Shown one piece after another: positions 50,890 through 58,206 of a stretch of DNA of 64,000 nucleotides (within the stretch, counting starts at the first letter, position 1; every line of letters starts with the position of its first letter). Below the pieces are notes generated by a model. That model was given only the letters and a program-made list of their open reading frames with translations, had not been told where the DNA came from and did no database searches. The stretch spans positions 232,650 through 296,649 of the forward strand of contig NZ_FOTW01000011.1 of the NCBI RefSeq assembly GCF_900114705.1. The letters run 5' to 3'. Both the position numbers and the translations under genes were made by a program. The stretch comes from Rugamonas rubra. GTDB lineage: Bacteria > Pseudomonadota > Gammaproteobacteria > Burkholderiales > Burkholderiaceae_D.

Positions 50890-51987
50890 ATGAACGTCCA
50901 AGAGTTTTACCAGCATGCGTTGGAACAACGCGATTTCAAGGCCGACGAGGCGCAAGGCCGTGCCGTCGAGCGACTGCAGCGCTGCTACGACGAGTGGGTC
51001 GAGTACAAGGGGCAACGCTCGAACAGCTTCAAACGCCTGATCAACCGGCCCGACGTGCCGCGCGGCGTCTACATGTGGGGCGGCGTGGGGCGCGGCAAGT
51101 CTTTCCTGATGGACAGCTTCTATTCGGTGGTGCCGCTGGTGCGCAAGACCCGGCTGCACTTCCACGAATTCATGCGCGGCGTGCACCGCGAGCTCGACGA
51201 GCTGACCGGCGTGGCCGACCCGCTCAACGAGGTGGCGCGCCGCATCGCCAAGAAATACCGGCTGATCTGCTTCGACGAGTTCCACATCTCCGACGTGGCC
51301 GACGCGATGATCATGTACAACCTGTTGAAGGCGCTGTTCGACAACGGCGTCTCCTTCATCATGACCTCCAACTACGAGCCGGGCACGCTGTATCCGGACG
51401 GCCTGCACCGCGACCGCATCCTGCCCACCATCGCCCTGCTCAAGGAGCGCCTCGACGTGATGAACATCGACGCCGGCATCGACTACCGCGGCCGGGCGCT
51501 GGAGCAGGTCGACTGCTACTACACGCCGCTCGGCGCGGCCACCGACCGCGCCCTGCGCGAGGCCTACGCCAAGATCGCCGAGCAGGCCGACGAGGACCCC
51601 TGCGTGCGCATCGAAAGCCGCGAGATCCGCGCGCTGCGCCGTGCCGGCACCACCATCTGGTTCGATTTCAACACCCTGTGCGGCGGTCCCCGTTCGCAGA
51701 ACGACTACCTGGAAATCGCCAGCCGCTTCCATACCGTGATATTGTCCGAGATTCCGATGATGTCGGCCTCGATGTCGTCCGAAGCGCGCCGTTTCACCTG
51801 GTTGATCGACGTCTTCTACGACCAGGGCGTGAAGCTGCTGATGTCGGCCGAGGTGGCGCCGGAGGAGTTGTACACCAACGGGGTGTTGTCGAACGAGTTC
51901 CACCGCACCGTCTCGCGCATCGTCGAGATGCAGTCGCGCGAATACATGGACAAGGAACAGCGCGGCGCCGCCGCCGCGCTGGCTTGA
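50890..51987 (+). CDS. zapE: Cell division ATPase ZapE (AFG1-like)
   Basis: The 365-residue AFG1/ZapE-family AAA+ ATPase is a Z-ring-associated factor in bacteria and a mitochondrial quality-control protein in eukaryotes. The Walker A is GGVGRGKS (in MWGGVGRGKSFLMDSF), Walker B is LICFDEFHI, with sensor residues in FIMTSNYEP. ATG 50890 gives the family N-terminus. The odh-lpdA-zapE order is common in Burkholderiales. Confidence 0.93.
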   Translation: MNVQEFYQHALEQRDFKADEAQGRAVERLQRCYDEWVEYKGQRSNSFKRLINRPDVPRGVYMWGGVGRGKSFLMDSFYSVVPLVRKTRLHFHEFMRGVHRELDELTGVADPLNEVARRIAKKYRLICFDEFHISDVADAMIMYNLLKALFDNGVSFIMTSNYEPGTLYPDGLHRDRILPTIALLKERLDVMNIDAGIDYRGRALEQVDCYYTPLGAATDRALREAYAKIAEQADEDPCVRIESREIRALRRAGTTIWFDFNTLCGGPRSQNDYLEIASRFHTVILSEIPMMSASMSSEARRFTWLIDVFYDQGVKLLMSAEVAPEELYTNGVLSNEFHRTVSRIVEMQSREYMDKEQRGAAAALA

Positions 51988-52004
51988 AGCAAACAAGGAT
52001 GAGC

Positions 52005-52724
52005 ATGATGAAACGTATCACCACGACGGCGCTGGCGCTGGCCACTGCGCTGGCACTGGCCGCGCCCGGGCCGGCCGCCGCCCAGGGCGTCGGCCAGGAG
52101 CCGATCGGCGCGCCGCGCGTGCCGGAAAGCCATTCGGTCGAGCAGGCCGACGCCACCCTGGCCCAGGTGGCCAAGGACCGCGCCGCCGTGCGCGCCCGCT
52201 TCGCCGCCGAGGAGCAGGTCTGCTACACGCTGTTCTTCGTCAACCGTTGCCTGGACAAGGCCAAGGAGGTGCGCCGCGTCGCCCTGTCGGAACTGCGCGC
52301 GGTCGAGGTCGAGGCCAACCACTTCAAGCGGCTCGAGTCGGTCGAACGGCGCGACCAGGAGCTGGCCGAGCGCATCCGCAAGGACGAGGTCGAACAGGCC
52401 GCGCGCCTGGCGCAGCCGGCCAAACCGGTGCCGCTGGTCGGCGCCGCCGAGACGCCGCGCGCGCCGCCGTCCGGGCCCAGCCTGCAGCAGCGCCAAGAGG
52501 CCTACGAGGCCAAGCTGCGGCGCCAGCAGGCCGAGGAGGCCGCCAGCGCAGGCCAGCGGGCCGCCAACGCCGCCGCCTTCGAGAAGAAGGCCGCGCTGTC
52601 GGCGCAGCGCCAGCGCGACGTCGCCGCCCGCAAGGCGGACAAGGCGGCCAAGCTGGCGGCCAGGCAGAAGCAGGAGGCGGCCGCCGAGAAGAAGGCCGCC
52701 GCAGCGGCGGCCGCCAAGCGCTGA
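52005..52724 (+). CDS. Exported coiled-coil protein of unknown function
   Basis: The 239-residue protein has a signal peptide (Lys-Arg then Ala/Leu-rich core ending AAAQG at ~25) and is thereafter highly charged, Ala/Glu/Lys/Arg-rich and helical, predicted coiled coil (residues ~45-125 and ~165-239). Two cysteines (VCYTLFFVNRC) lie close together and could form a disulphide. No enzymatic motif is seen. AAGGA is five bases before ATG 52005; ATG 51999 and 52008 are alternatives. It follows zapE closely and is probably in its operon. It is a periplasmic structural or envelope protein by inference. Confidence 0.7.
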   Translation: MMKRITTTALALATALALAAPGPAAAQGVGQEPIGAPRVPESHSVEQADATLAQVAKDRAAVRARFAAEEQVCYTLFFVNRCLDKAKEVRRVALSELRAVEVEANHFKRLESVERRDQELAERIRKDEVEQAARLAQPAKPVPLVGAAETPRAPPSGPSLQQRQEAYEAKLRRQQAEEAASAGQRAANAAAFEKKAALSAQRQRDVAARKADKAAKLAARQKQEAAAEKKAAAAAAAKR

Positions 52725-52748
52725 CGGCGCCGGCGCCGCCCCGGCCGC

Positions 52749-53555
52749 TCAGGGCACGCGGGTGTTCTTTTGCCCGGCGATGGCCTCGGCGTCGGGCGGC
52801 GCGACCAGCTTGACGATGGCCATGCTGCAATTGTCGCCCTTGCCCTTGGCCCGTTCGATGGCCTTGTTGATCAGCAATTCGGCCGCCAGCCGTGGCGTGT
52901 TGCGCGCCAGCACGGCGGCCAGCTCGCCGTCGGCGAAGTATTGCCACAGGCCGTCCGAGCACAACAGGAAGCTGTCGCCCGGCCGCAGGCCCTGGTGGCT
53001 GCCGACGGTGACGAAGGGCGGTTTCAGGCCGTGGCCCAGCACATTGCTCAGCGCGCGGGTGGCGCGGTGCCTGCGCGCCGCCTCGGCCGGCAGCTGGTCG
53101 ACCTCGATCAAATGGGCGACGTAGGCGTCGTCGTTGCTGCGCTGGACGCATTGGGCGCCGCTAAATTGGTAGAGGCGGGCGTCGCCGACATGGGCCCAGA
53201 GCGCCTGGCCCAGCGGCGTCAGCAGCAGCACCACCATCGCCGCCTGCGGCTCGCTGGCGGCGGCGATCGGGTTCATGCGGATGATCTGGTGGGCCTCGGC
53301 GGCGATCTGGCGCAGCAGCGCTTGCAGCCGGACCGTGCCGGGCGCCTCGCCGGGGCGGAACTCGTCGAGCAGGTGCTTGCCGGTCAGCAGCACCTGGTCG
53401 GCCGCGATGACGCCGCCGCCGCCGCCGGCGTCGGCCAGCAGCGCCATCACATAGCCGGGCGCGCCGGCGGCGGTGTAGAGGGCGACGCGGTCCTGCTGTA
53501 GAGTCCGGTTGCCGATGTGCTGGGCCGTGCCGGCCTCGATCTTGTAGTTGGCCAT
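52749..53555 (-). CDS. PP2C-type serine/threonine protein phosphatase
   Basis: The 268-residue protein has the PP2C core: NRTLQQDR (Asp22), LLADAGGGGG in place of the usual DGMGG motif, ALWAHVGDARLYQF, SFLLCSDGLWQY and GDNCSMAIVK with the last metal-binding Asp. Metal ligands are largely retained, so dephosphorylation of Ser/Thr-phosphoproteins is probable. No partner kinase gene is in the window. It stands alone on the minus strand, convergent with the exported coiled-coil gene. Confidence 0.85.
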   Translation of the reverse strand: MANYKIEAGTAQHIGNRTLQQDRVALYTAAGAPGYVMALLADAGGGGGVIAADQVLLTGKHLLDEFRPGEAPGTVRLQALLRQIAAEAHQIIRMNPIAAASEPQAAMVVLLLTPLGQALWAHVGDARLYQFSGAQCVQRSNDDAYVAHLIEVDQLPAEAARRHRATRALSNVLGHGLKPPFVTVGSHQGLRPGDSFLLCSDGLWQYFADGELAAVLARNTPRLAAELLINKAIERAKGKGDNCSMAIVKLVAPPDAEAIAGQKNTRVP

Positions 53556-53764
53556 AAATACGCGGTGTCCTGGAGAGCTCGATCGCGCGCTGGCCCGCGC
53601 TGGGTATCAATCTGGTTGGCGGCAGGGCCGCCGTAGATTAAACTATGCACCGGTAAGCAGTTTTGTTGCAAGCAGAGGTTGGCCAAGCGAAACTATTTGC
53701 AAAATGATTGTATGCGTATCTGTCCGGAACGCACTGAACAATTTGTAACAGAAAACTGAGAACC

Positions 53765-53965
53765 ATGACTGATGCACAAGAAATACAGCGGCGCCTGATT
53801 GAACTCGACGTGGAACACCGCGATCTGGACGCGGTCATCGACATGCTCACGCTCGACGGCCACCACGACCAACTGCAACTGCGCCGCCTGAAGAAGCGCA
53901 AATTGCAGCTGAAAGACTATATCACTTTGCTAAAAATGCAACTAGTGCCCGATGTCCCGGCCTGA
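53765..53965 (+). CDS. YdcH-family DUF465 small protein
   Basis: The 66-residue all-helical protein matches the DUF465/YdcH family: an N-terminal helix IQRRLIELDVEHRDLDAVID and a second basic helix LQLRRLKKRKLQLKDYITLL. The family is widespread in proteobacteria and of unknown function. It lies 39 bases before the helicase gene and may share its transcript. The A+T-rich gap 53556-53764 ahead of it should hold its promoter and that of the divergent phosphatase. Confidence 0.88.
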   Translation: MTDAQEIQRRLIELDVEHRDLDAVIDMLTLDGHHDQLQLRRLKKRKLQLKDYITLLKMQLVPDVPA

Positions 53966-54004
53966 GCGGCGCCCCGCGCGCCGCCGGCCTCACCAAAGCA
54001 TATT

Positions 54005-56194
54005 TTGACCGAACAACACTTGACGCCTGCGGCGCCCGCCGACGAGCAGGCAGCTTCCCCCATTCCGACCACCGTGGCCGCCAGCACCGGCGCGGCCGCG
54101 CCGCGCGCGCGCCTGGTGCCGCCGCCGGCCGCCGCCGCGCCCGGGGCGGCCGACGCCGCCGGGGCGGCCGGCGCGGCCGAGCCCTGGGTCGAGCCCGGCC
54201 GCCACGACGCCGAGATCGAACGCCTGTTCGGCGCCGGCGGCCCGCTCGGCCCGGCGGTGGGCGACTACCGGCCGCGCCGCTCGCAGACCGACATGGCCAA
54301 GGCGATCGCCGACGCCATCGCCAAGCAGACCACCCTGATCGCCGAGGCCGGCACCGGCACCGGCAAGACCTTCGCCTACCTGGTGCCGGCGCTGATGTGG
54401 GGCGGCAAGACCATCGTCTCCACCGGCACCAAGAACTTGCAGGACCAGTTGTTCCTGCGCGACATTCCGACCGTGCGCGCGGCGCTGCAGGCGCCCGTCT
54501 CGGTTGCCTTGCTCAAGGGCCGCTCGAACTACGTCTGCCACTACCACCTCGAGCGCACGTTGCAGAACGGCCGCATGACTTCGCGCGAGGACGTCGGCAA
54601 CCTGCGCGAGATCTCGCGCTTCATCAAAATGACCAGCTCGGGTGACAAGGCCGAGCTGGCGCGGGTGCCGGAGAACGCGCCGATCTGGAACCTGGTCACC
54701 TCGACCCGCGACAACTGCATGGGCGCCGAGTGCCAGTACTACCAGGACTGCTTCGTCATGAAGGCGCGCAAGGAGGCGCAGCAGGCCGACGTGGTGGTGG
54801 TCAACCACCACCTGTTCTTCGCCGACGTGGCGCTGAAGGACACCGGCGTGGCCGAGTTGTTGCCGTCGGCCAACACCATCATCTTCGACGAGGCGCACCA
54901 GCTGCCCGACACGGCGACCCTGTTCTTCGGCGACACCTTCTCCACCTCGCAGGTGCTCGAGCTGTGCCGCGACGTGCTGGCCGAGGGCCTGTCCAACGCC
55001 CGCGACGGCGCCGACTGGGGCAAGGTGGTCACCGTGGTGGAGAAGGCGGCGCGCGACCTGCGCCTGACTTTCTCGCAGGACATCGTGCGCATGTCGCTGG
55101 CGCAGATCGCGCCGTCGAGCGACTTCTTCCCGGCGCTGCAACATTTGAAGGACGAGCTGGACGGCATGATCGCCGTGCTCGAGACCCAGGCGGTGCGCGC
55201 CGAGACGCTGGAGCAGTGCCGCGTGCGCGGCGTCGAGCTGGCGCAGCAGCTGGCGGCGTGGAAATTCGACCCGAAGGCGCGCGTCACGCCGGGCGAGGAG
55301 GCGGTGTTCTGGGTCGAGGCCTACACCACCTCGCTGCAGCTGCACAAGACGCCGCTGTCGATCGCGCCGATCTTCAACGGCCAGCGCGAGGGCGTGCCGC
55401 GCAGCTGGATCTTCACCTCGGCGACGCTGGCCGTGAAGAACGATTTCAAGCACTTCGCCGAGCAGATGGGCCTGGCCGACGAGCCGGCGCGCAGCTGGCC
55501 CAGCCCCTTCGACTACGAGAAGCAGGGCATCCTCTACGTGCCGCAGAACATGCCGGACCCGAACTCGATGGGCTACATCGACGTGGTGCTGGACAAGGCG
55601 CTGCCGATCATCGAGGCGGCCGGCGGCCGCACCTTCCTGCTCTGCACCACCTTGCGCGCGGTGAAGCGGGCGGCCGAGCGCCTGCGCGACGAGTTCGCCA
55701 AGCGCGGGTTGCCGTATCCGCTGTTCGTGCAGGGCGACAAGGGCCGCACCGAGCTGCTCGACCAGTTCCGCAAGTCCGGCAACGGCGTGCTGATCGGCAG
55801 CCAGAGCTTCTGGGAGGGCGTCGACGTGCGCGGCGAGGCCTTGTCGCTGGTCATCATCGACAAGCTGCCCTTCGCCCCGCCCGACGATCCGGTGCTGGCG
55901 GCGCGCATCGAGGTGATGGAAAAGCAGGGCAAGAACGGCTTCATGCACCACACCCTGCCGGAGGCGATCATCAATTTGAAGCAGGGCGCCGGCCGCCTGA
56001 TCCGCGACGAGGGCGACCGTGGCGTGCTGATGTTGTGCGATCCGCGCGTCATCTCCAAGCCGTATGGACGACGCATCTGGCAGTCCTTGCCGCCGTTCAA
56101 GCGCTCGCGCGAGGAGGCCGAGGTGCTGGAATTCTTCCGCAACCTGCCGCCGACGACGGCCGGAAACGCCGCCGCCAAAGATTCCGATTTGTAA
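54005..56194 (+). CDS. DinG/YoaA-family Fe-S DNA helicase
   Basis: This XPD-like superfamily 2 helicase unwinds DNA 5' to 3' and acts in repair or R-loop removal. The 729-residue protein shows Walker A AGTGTGKTF, the iron-sulfur cysteines in YVCHYHLERT and CMGAECQYYQDCF, VVNHHLFFAD, the DEAH box IIFDEAHQLPD and C-terminal motif GAGRLIRDEGDRGVL. The sequence is closer in style to YoaA than to E. coli DinG. The start is uncertain: TTG 54005 has no clear ribosome site and gives a ~70-residue Ala/Pro-rich leader; a later in-frame start is possible, but ATG 54294 would delete conserved sequence. Confidence 0.9.
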   Translation: MTEQHLTPAAPADEQAASPIPTTVAASTGAAAPRARLVPPPAAAAPGAADAAGAAGAAEPWVEPGRHDAEIERLFGAGGPLGPAVGDYRPRRSQTDMAKAIADAIAKQTTLIAEAGTGTGKTFAYLVPALMWGGKTIVSTGTKNLQDQLFLRDIPTVRAALQAPVSVALLKGRSNYVCHYHLERTLQNGRMTSREDVGNLREISRFIKMTSSGDKAELARVPENAPIWNLVTSTRDNCMGAECQYYQDCFVMKARKEAQQADVVVVNHHLFFADVALKDTGVAELLPSANTIIFDEAHQLPDTATLFFGDTFSTSQVLELCRDVLAEGLSNARDGADWGKVVTVVEKAARDLRLTFSQDIVRMSLAQIAPSSDFFPALQHLKDELDGMIAVLETQAVRAETLEQCRVRGVELAQQLAAWKFDPKARVTPGEEAVFWVEAYTTSLQLHKTPLSIAPIFNGQREGVPRSWIFTSATLAVKNDFKHFAEQMGLADEPARSWPSPFDYEKQGILYVPQNMPDPNSMGYIDVVLDKALPIIEAAGGRTFLLCTTLRAVKRAAERLRDEFAKRGLPYPLFVQGDKGRTELLDQFRKSGNGVLIGSQSFWEGVDVRGEALSLVIIDKLPFAPPDDPVLAARIEVMEKQGKNGFMHHTLPEAIINLKQGAGRLIRDEGDRGVLMLCDPRVISKPYGRRIWQSLPPFKRSREEAEVLEFFRNLPPTTAGNAAAKDSDL

Positions 56195-56244
56195 CTTCCG
56201 GTAGTATTTTTGGGGTTCTTCTCGGCGTACCGGAATGCCGGCCT

Positions 56245-56309
56245 TACCCCGCAAGCAAAGGGGTCTGACCCCGGATGGGGTCAGACCCCGGCTTCCGCGT
56301 CGCGGGGTA
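56245..56309. repeat. Dispersed palindromic repeat, copy 5, with 8-bp outer arms
   Basis: GGGGTCTGACCCC (56260-56272) and GGGGTCAGACCCC (56277-56289), separated by GGAT, are enclosed by TACCCCGC (56245-56252) and GCGGGGTA (56302-56309). The two core halves are in the opposite order to copy 4. It lies between convergent dinG-like and quinone oxidoreductase genes, just before a bidirectional terminator. Confidence 0.9.
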
Positions 56310-56314
56310 GGGGT

Positions 56315-56355
56315 AAAAAAACGGGGTGCCGACAGCAATGTCGGCGCCCCGTTTT
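56315..56355. terminator. Bidirectional terminator between helicase and quinone oxidoreductase genes
   Basis: A 14-bp stem (56321-56334 with 56339-56352, one G-T wobble, loop GCAA) is flanked by seven A on the left and TTTT on the right, so it can act for both converging genes. Confidence 0.88.
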
Positions 56356-56409
56356 CACGTCTGCACCGGTTCGGCGCCAGACATTCTTGCCGTGGAAGAA
56401 GCCCCCGCT

Positions 56410-57390
56410 TCAAGCCTGCGGCAGGATCACCACCTTGCCGGTGACCTTGCGCGCGGCCATGTCCTCGAGCGCGCGGGCGGTGTCGGCCAGCGCGTAGCGG
56501 GCCGAGATGCGCGGCTTGATCTTGCCTTCCGCCAACCAGCCGAGCAGCTCGCGCATGGCCGCCAGGTTGGCCTTCGGCTCGCGCTTGGCGAACTCGCCCC
56601 AGAACACGCCGACCAGCGAGGCGCCCTTGAGCAGGGTCAGGTTGAGCGGCAGCTTGGGGATCTCGCCGTTGGCGAAGCCGACCACCAGATAGCGGCCGCG
56701 CCAGGCGATCGAGCGGAAGGCCGCCTCGCTGTAGTCGCCGCCGACCGGGTCGTAGACCACGTCCGGACCCTTGCCGCCGGTGGCCGCCTTGATCGCCTCG
56801 CGCAAATCTTCCTTGCTGTAGTTTATGACGGCGTCGGCACCGTGCGCCTTGCACACTTCCAGCTTCTCGTCGCTCGAAGCGGCAGCAATGACGCGGGCTC
56901 CCAGCGCTTTGCCGATCTCGATGGCGGCCAGGCCGACCCCGCCGGCCGCGCCAAGAACCAGCATGGTCTCGCCAGATTTTAGCGCGGCTCTATCGACCAC
57001 GGCGTGGTGCGAGGTGCCGTAGGTCAGGGTGATGGCGGCGGCGGTGTCGAAATCCATGCCGGGCGGCATCGGCATCAGGGCCTGCGCCGGCACCGCCAAC
57101 TGCTGGCCGAAACCACCGGTCGCGGTAAAGGCGATGACCCGGTCGCCGACCTTGAAGCTGGTCACGTCGGGCGCCACCGCGCTGACCACGCCGGCCACCT
57201 CGCTGCCCGGGGTGAACGGCAGTTCCGGTTTGAACTGGTACTTGCCTTGGATGATCAGCACGTCCGGGAAGTTGACGCCGGCGGCCTGCACCTCGACCAC
57301 CACCTGGCCGGCGGCCGGCAGCGGTGCCGCCAGTTCCTCGACGACCAGGCTGTCCGGCAGGCCCCAGGCCTTGCATACGATGGCTTTCAT
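56410..57390 (-). CDS. Zinc-free NADPH:quinone oxidoreductase (MDR family)
   Basis: The 326-residue medium-chain dehydrogenase/reductase resembles quinone oxidoreductases (QOR-like): an N-terminal GroES-like domain (FPDVLIIQGKYQFKPELPFTPGSEVAG) and a Rossmann domain with LGAAGGVGLAAIEIGKALGA. Zinc ligands of alcohol dehydrogenases are absent. It probably reduces quinones or enones with NADPH. The frame is open upstream to 57456, but ATG 57390 gives the family start MKAIVCKAWG and has GGAG eight bases ahead. It is divergent from the TIR gene. Confidence 0.9.
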   Translation of the reverse strand: MKAIVCKAWGLPDSLVVEELAAPLPAAGQVVVEVQAAGVNFPDVLIIQGKYQFKPELPFTPGSEVAGVVSAVAPDVTSFKVGDRVIAFTATGGFGQQLAVPAQALMPMPPGMDFDTAAAITLTYGTSHHAVVDRAALKSGETMLVLGAAGGVGLAAIEIGKALGARVIAAASSDEKLEVCKAHGADAVINYSKEDLREAIKAATGGKGPDVVYDPVGGDYSEAAFRSIAWRGRYLVVGFANGEIPKLPLNLTLLKGASLVGVFWGEFAKREPKANLAAMRELLGWLAEGKIKPRISARYALADTARALEDMAARKVTGKVVILPQA

Positions 57391-57594
57391 TTGTGTGTCT
57401 CCGTTCTCGTTTGGATGGGTGTGGCTGGAAAATAGTACGACCGTTTGGTTTTTCAATTATGCCTGAAATGGCGCCAGCGCAATCGGTGTTTTCATTTTGC
57501 TACGCATTTGCGCCGGCGCAAAGTGGCGGGGTAGGGGATTGTTAGAGTTGGTTAGTGCGCAGCATCGTGCCTGGAAAAGAAACGGAGGGATGTC
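57391..57594. promoter_or_regulatory. Divergent control region with twin GCGCCRGCGCAA motifs before the TIR gene
   Basis: GCGCCAGCGCAA (57471-57482) and GCGCCGGCGCAA (57510-57521) are near-identical 12-mers 39 bases apart. The second is part of a perfect 14-bp palindrome TTGCGCCGGCGCAA (57508-57521). The gap between divergent quinone oxidoreductase and TIR genes is locally A+T-rich, and the motifs look like paired binding sites for a repressor or activator. A strong ribosome site GGAGG (57583-57587) serves the TIR gene. Confidence 0.55.
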
Positions 57595-58197
57595 ATGGCG
57601 ATCCGCTACGGCTGTTTCTTTAGTTACGCGCATGGCCGGCATGCGTTCATGAGCAAGTTCAAGAACGATCTGGTGGACGCCCTGAAGTGCTATCTGGAAC
57701 CCCATTTCGATTCCGAGAGGGAGTTGTTTGTCGACAGCGAGCAACTCGGCGGCGGCGACGACCTCGACAGCCGCATCGCCACCGCCCTGTGCGAGAGCGT
57801 CTGCATGATCGTCATCTACACGCCGAAGTACGAGGCGCACCCCTACACCCGGCGCGAATTTGCCGCCATGCAATTGATCGAGGACGAGCGCAAGCAGTGG
57901 TATGCGCTGCCCAGCCACCTGATCATTCCCGTCATCATGACGCGCCACCCGCTCAGCCTGCCGCCGCAGATCACCGGCGGCATGTATGTGGATTTCTCGC
58001 GCTACACCCTGGCCACCGGCGACCTGAAGACCAATCCCGACTACCTGCCCGACATAGAGCGCATCGTGCAGCGCATCGCCGCCCACTACCATTGTCTGAA
58101 ACGCTACATGCCGCCCGGGCATGATTGCAGCCGTTTCGTGCTGCCCGACATTCCGCCGGAATGGCGCGCCATTCCTCCCCCCCACTTCCCACGCTAA
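57595..58197 (+). CDS. TIR-domain protein (FxsC-like)
   Basis: The 200-residue protein is a single TIR-type domain. Strand A with the box-1 pattern is YGCFFSYAHG (residues 5-14), the loop region is DSEQLGGGDDLDSRIATAL (47-65), the next strand VCMIVIYTPKYEAHPYTRREF carries Glu88, which aligns with the catalytic glutamate of NAD-cleaving TIR domains. A ~75-residue tail follows. It resembles the TIR-like FxsC proteins of actinobacterial FxSxx-COOH loci. NAD cleavage or signalling is possible but unproven. Its stop lies nine bases before the ATPase/TPR gene, forming a two-gene unit, and GGAGG precedes ATG 57595. Confidence 0.82.
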   Translation: MAIRYGCFFSYAHGRHAFMSKFKNDLVDALKCYLEPHFDSERELFVDSEQLGGGDDLDSRIATALCESVCMIVIYTPKYEAHPYTRREFAAMQLIEDERKQWYALPSHLIIPVIMTRHPLSLPPQITGGMYVDFSRYTLATGDLKTNPDYLPDIERIVQRIAAHYHCLKRYMPPGHDCSRFVLPDIPPEWRAIPPPHFPR

Positions 58198-58206
58198 AGG
58201 TTCGCC

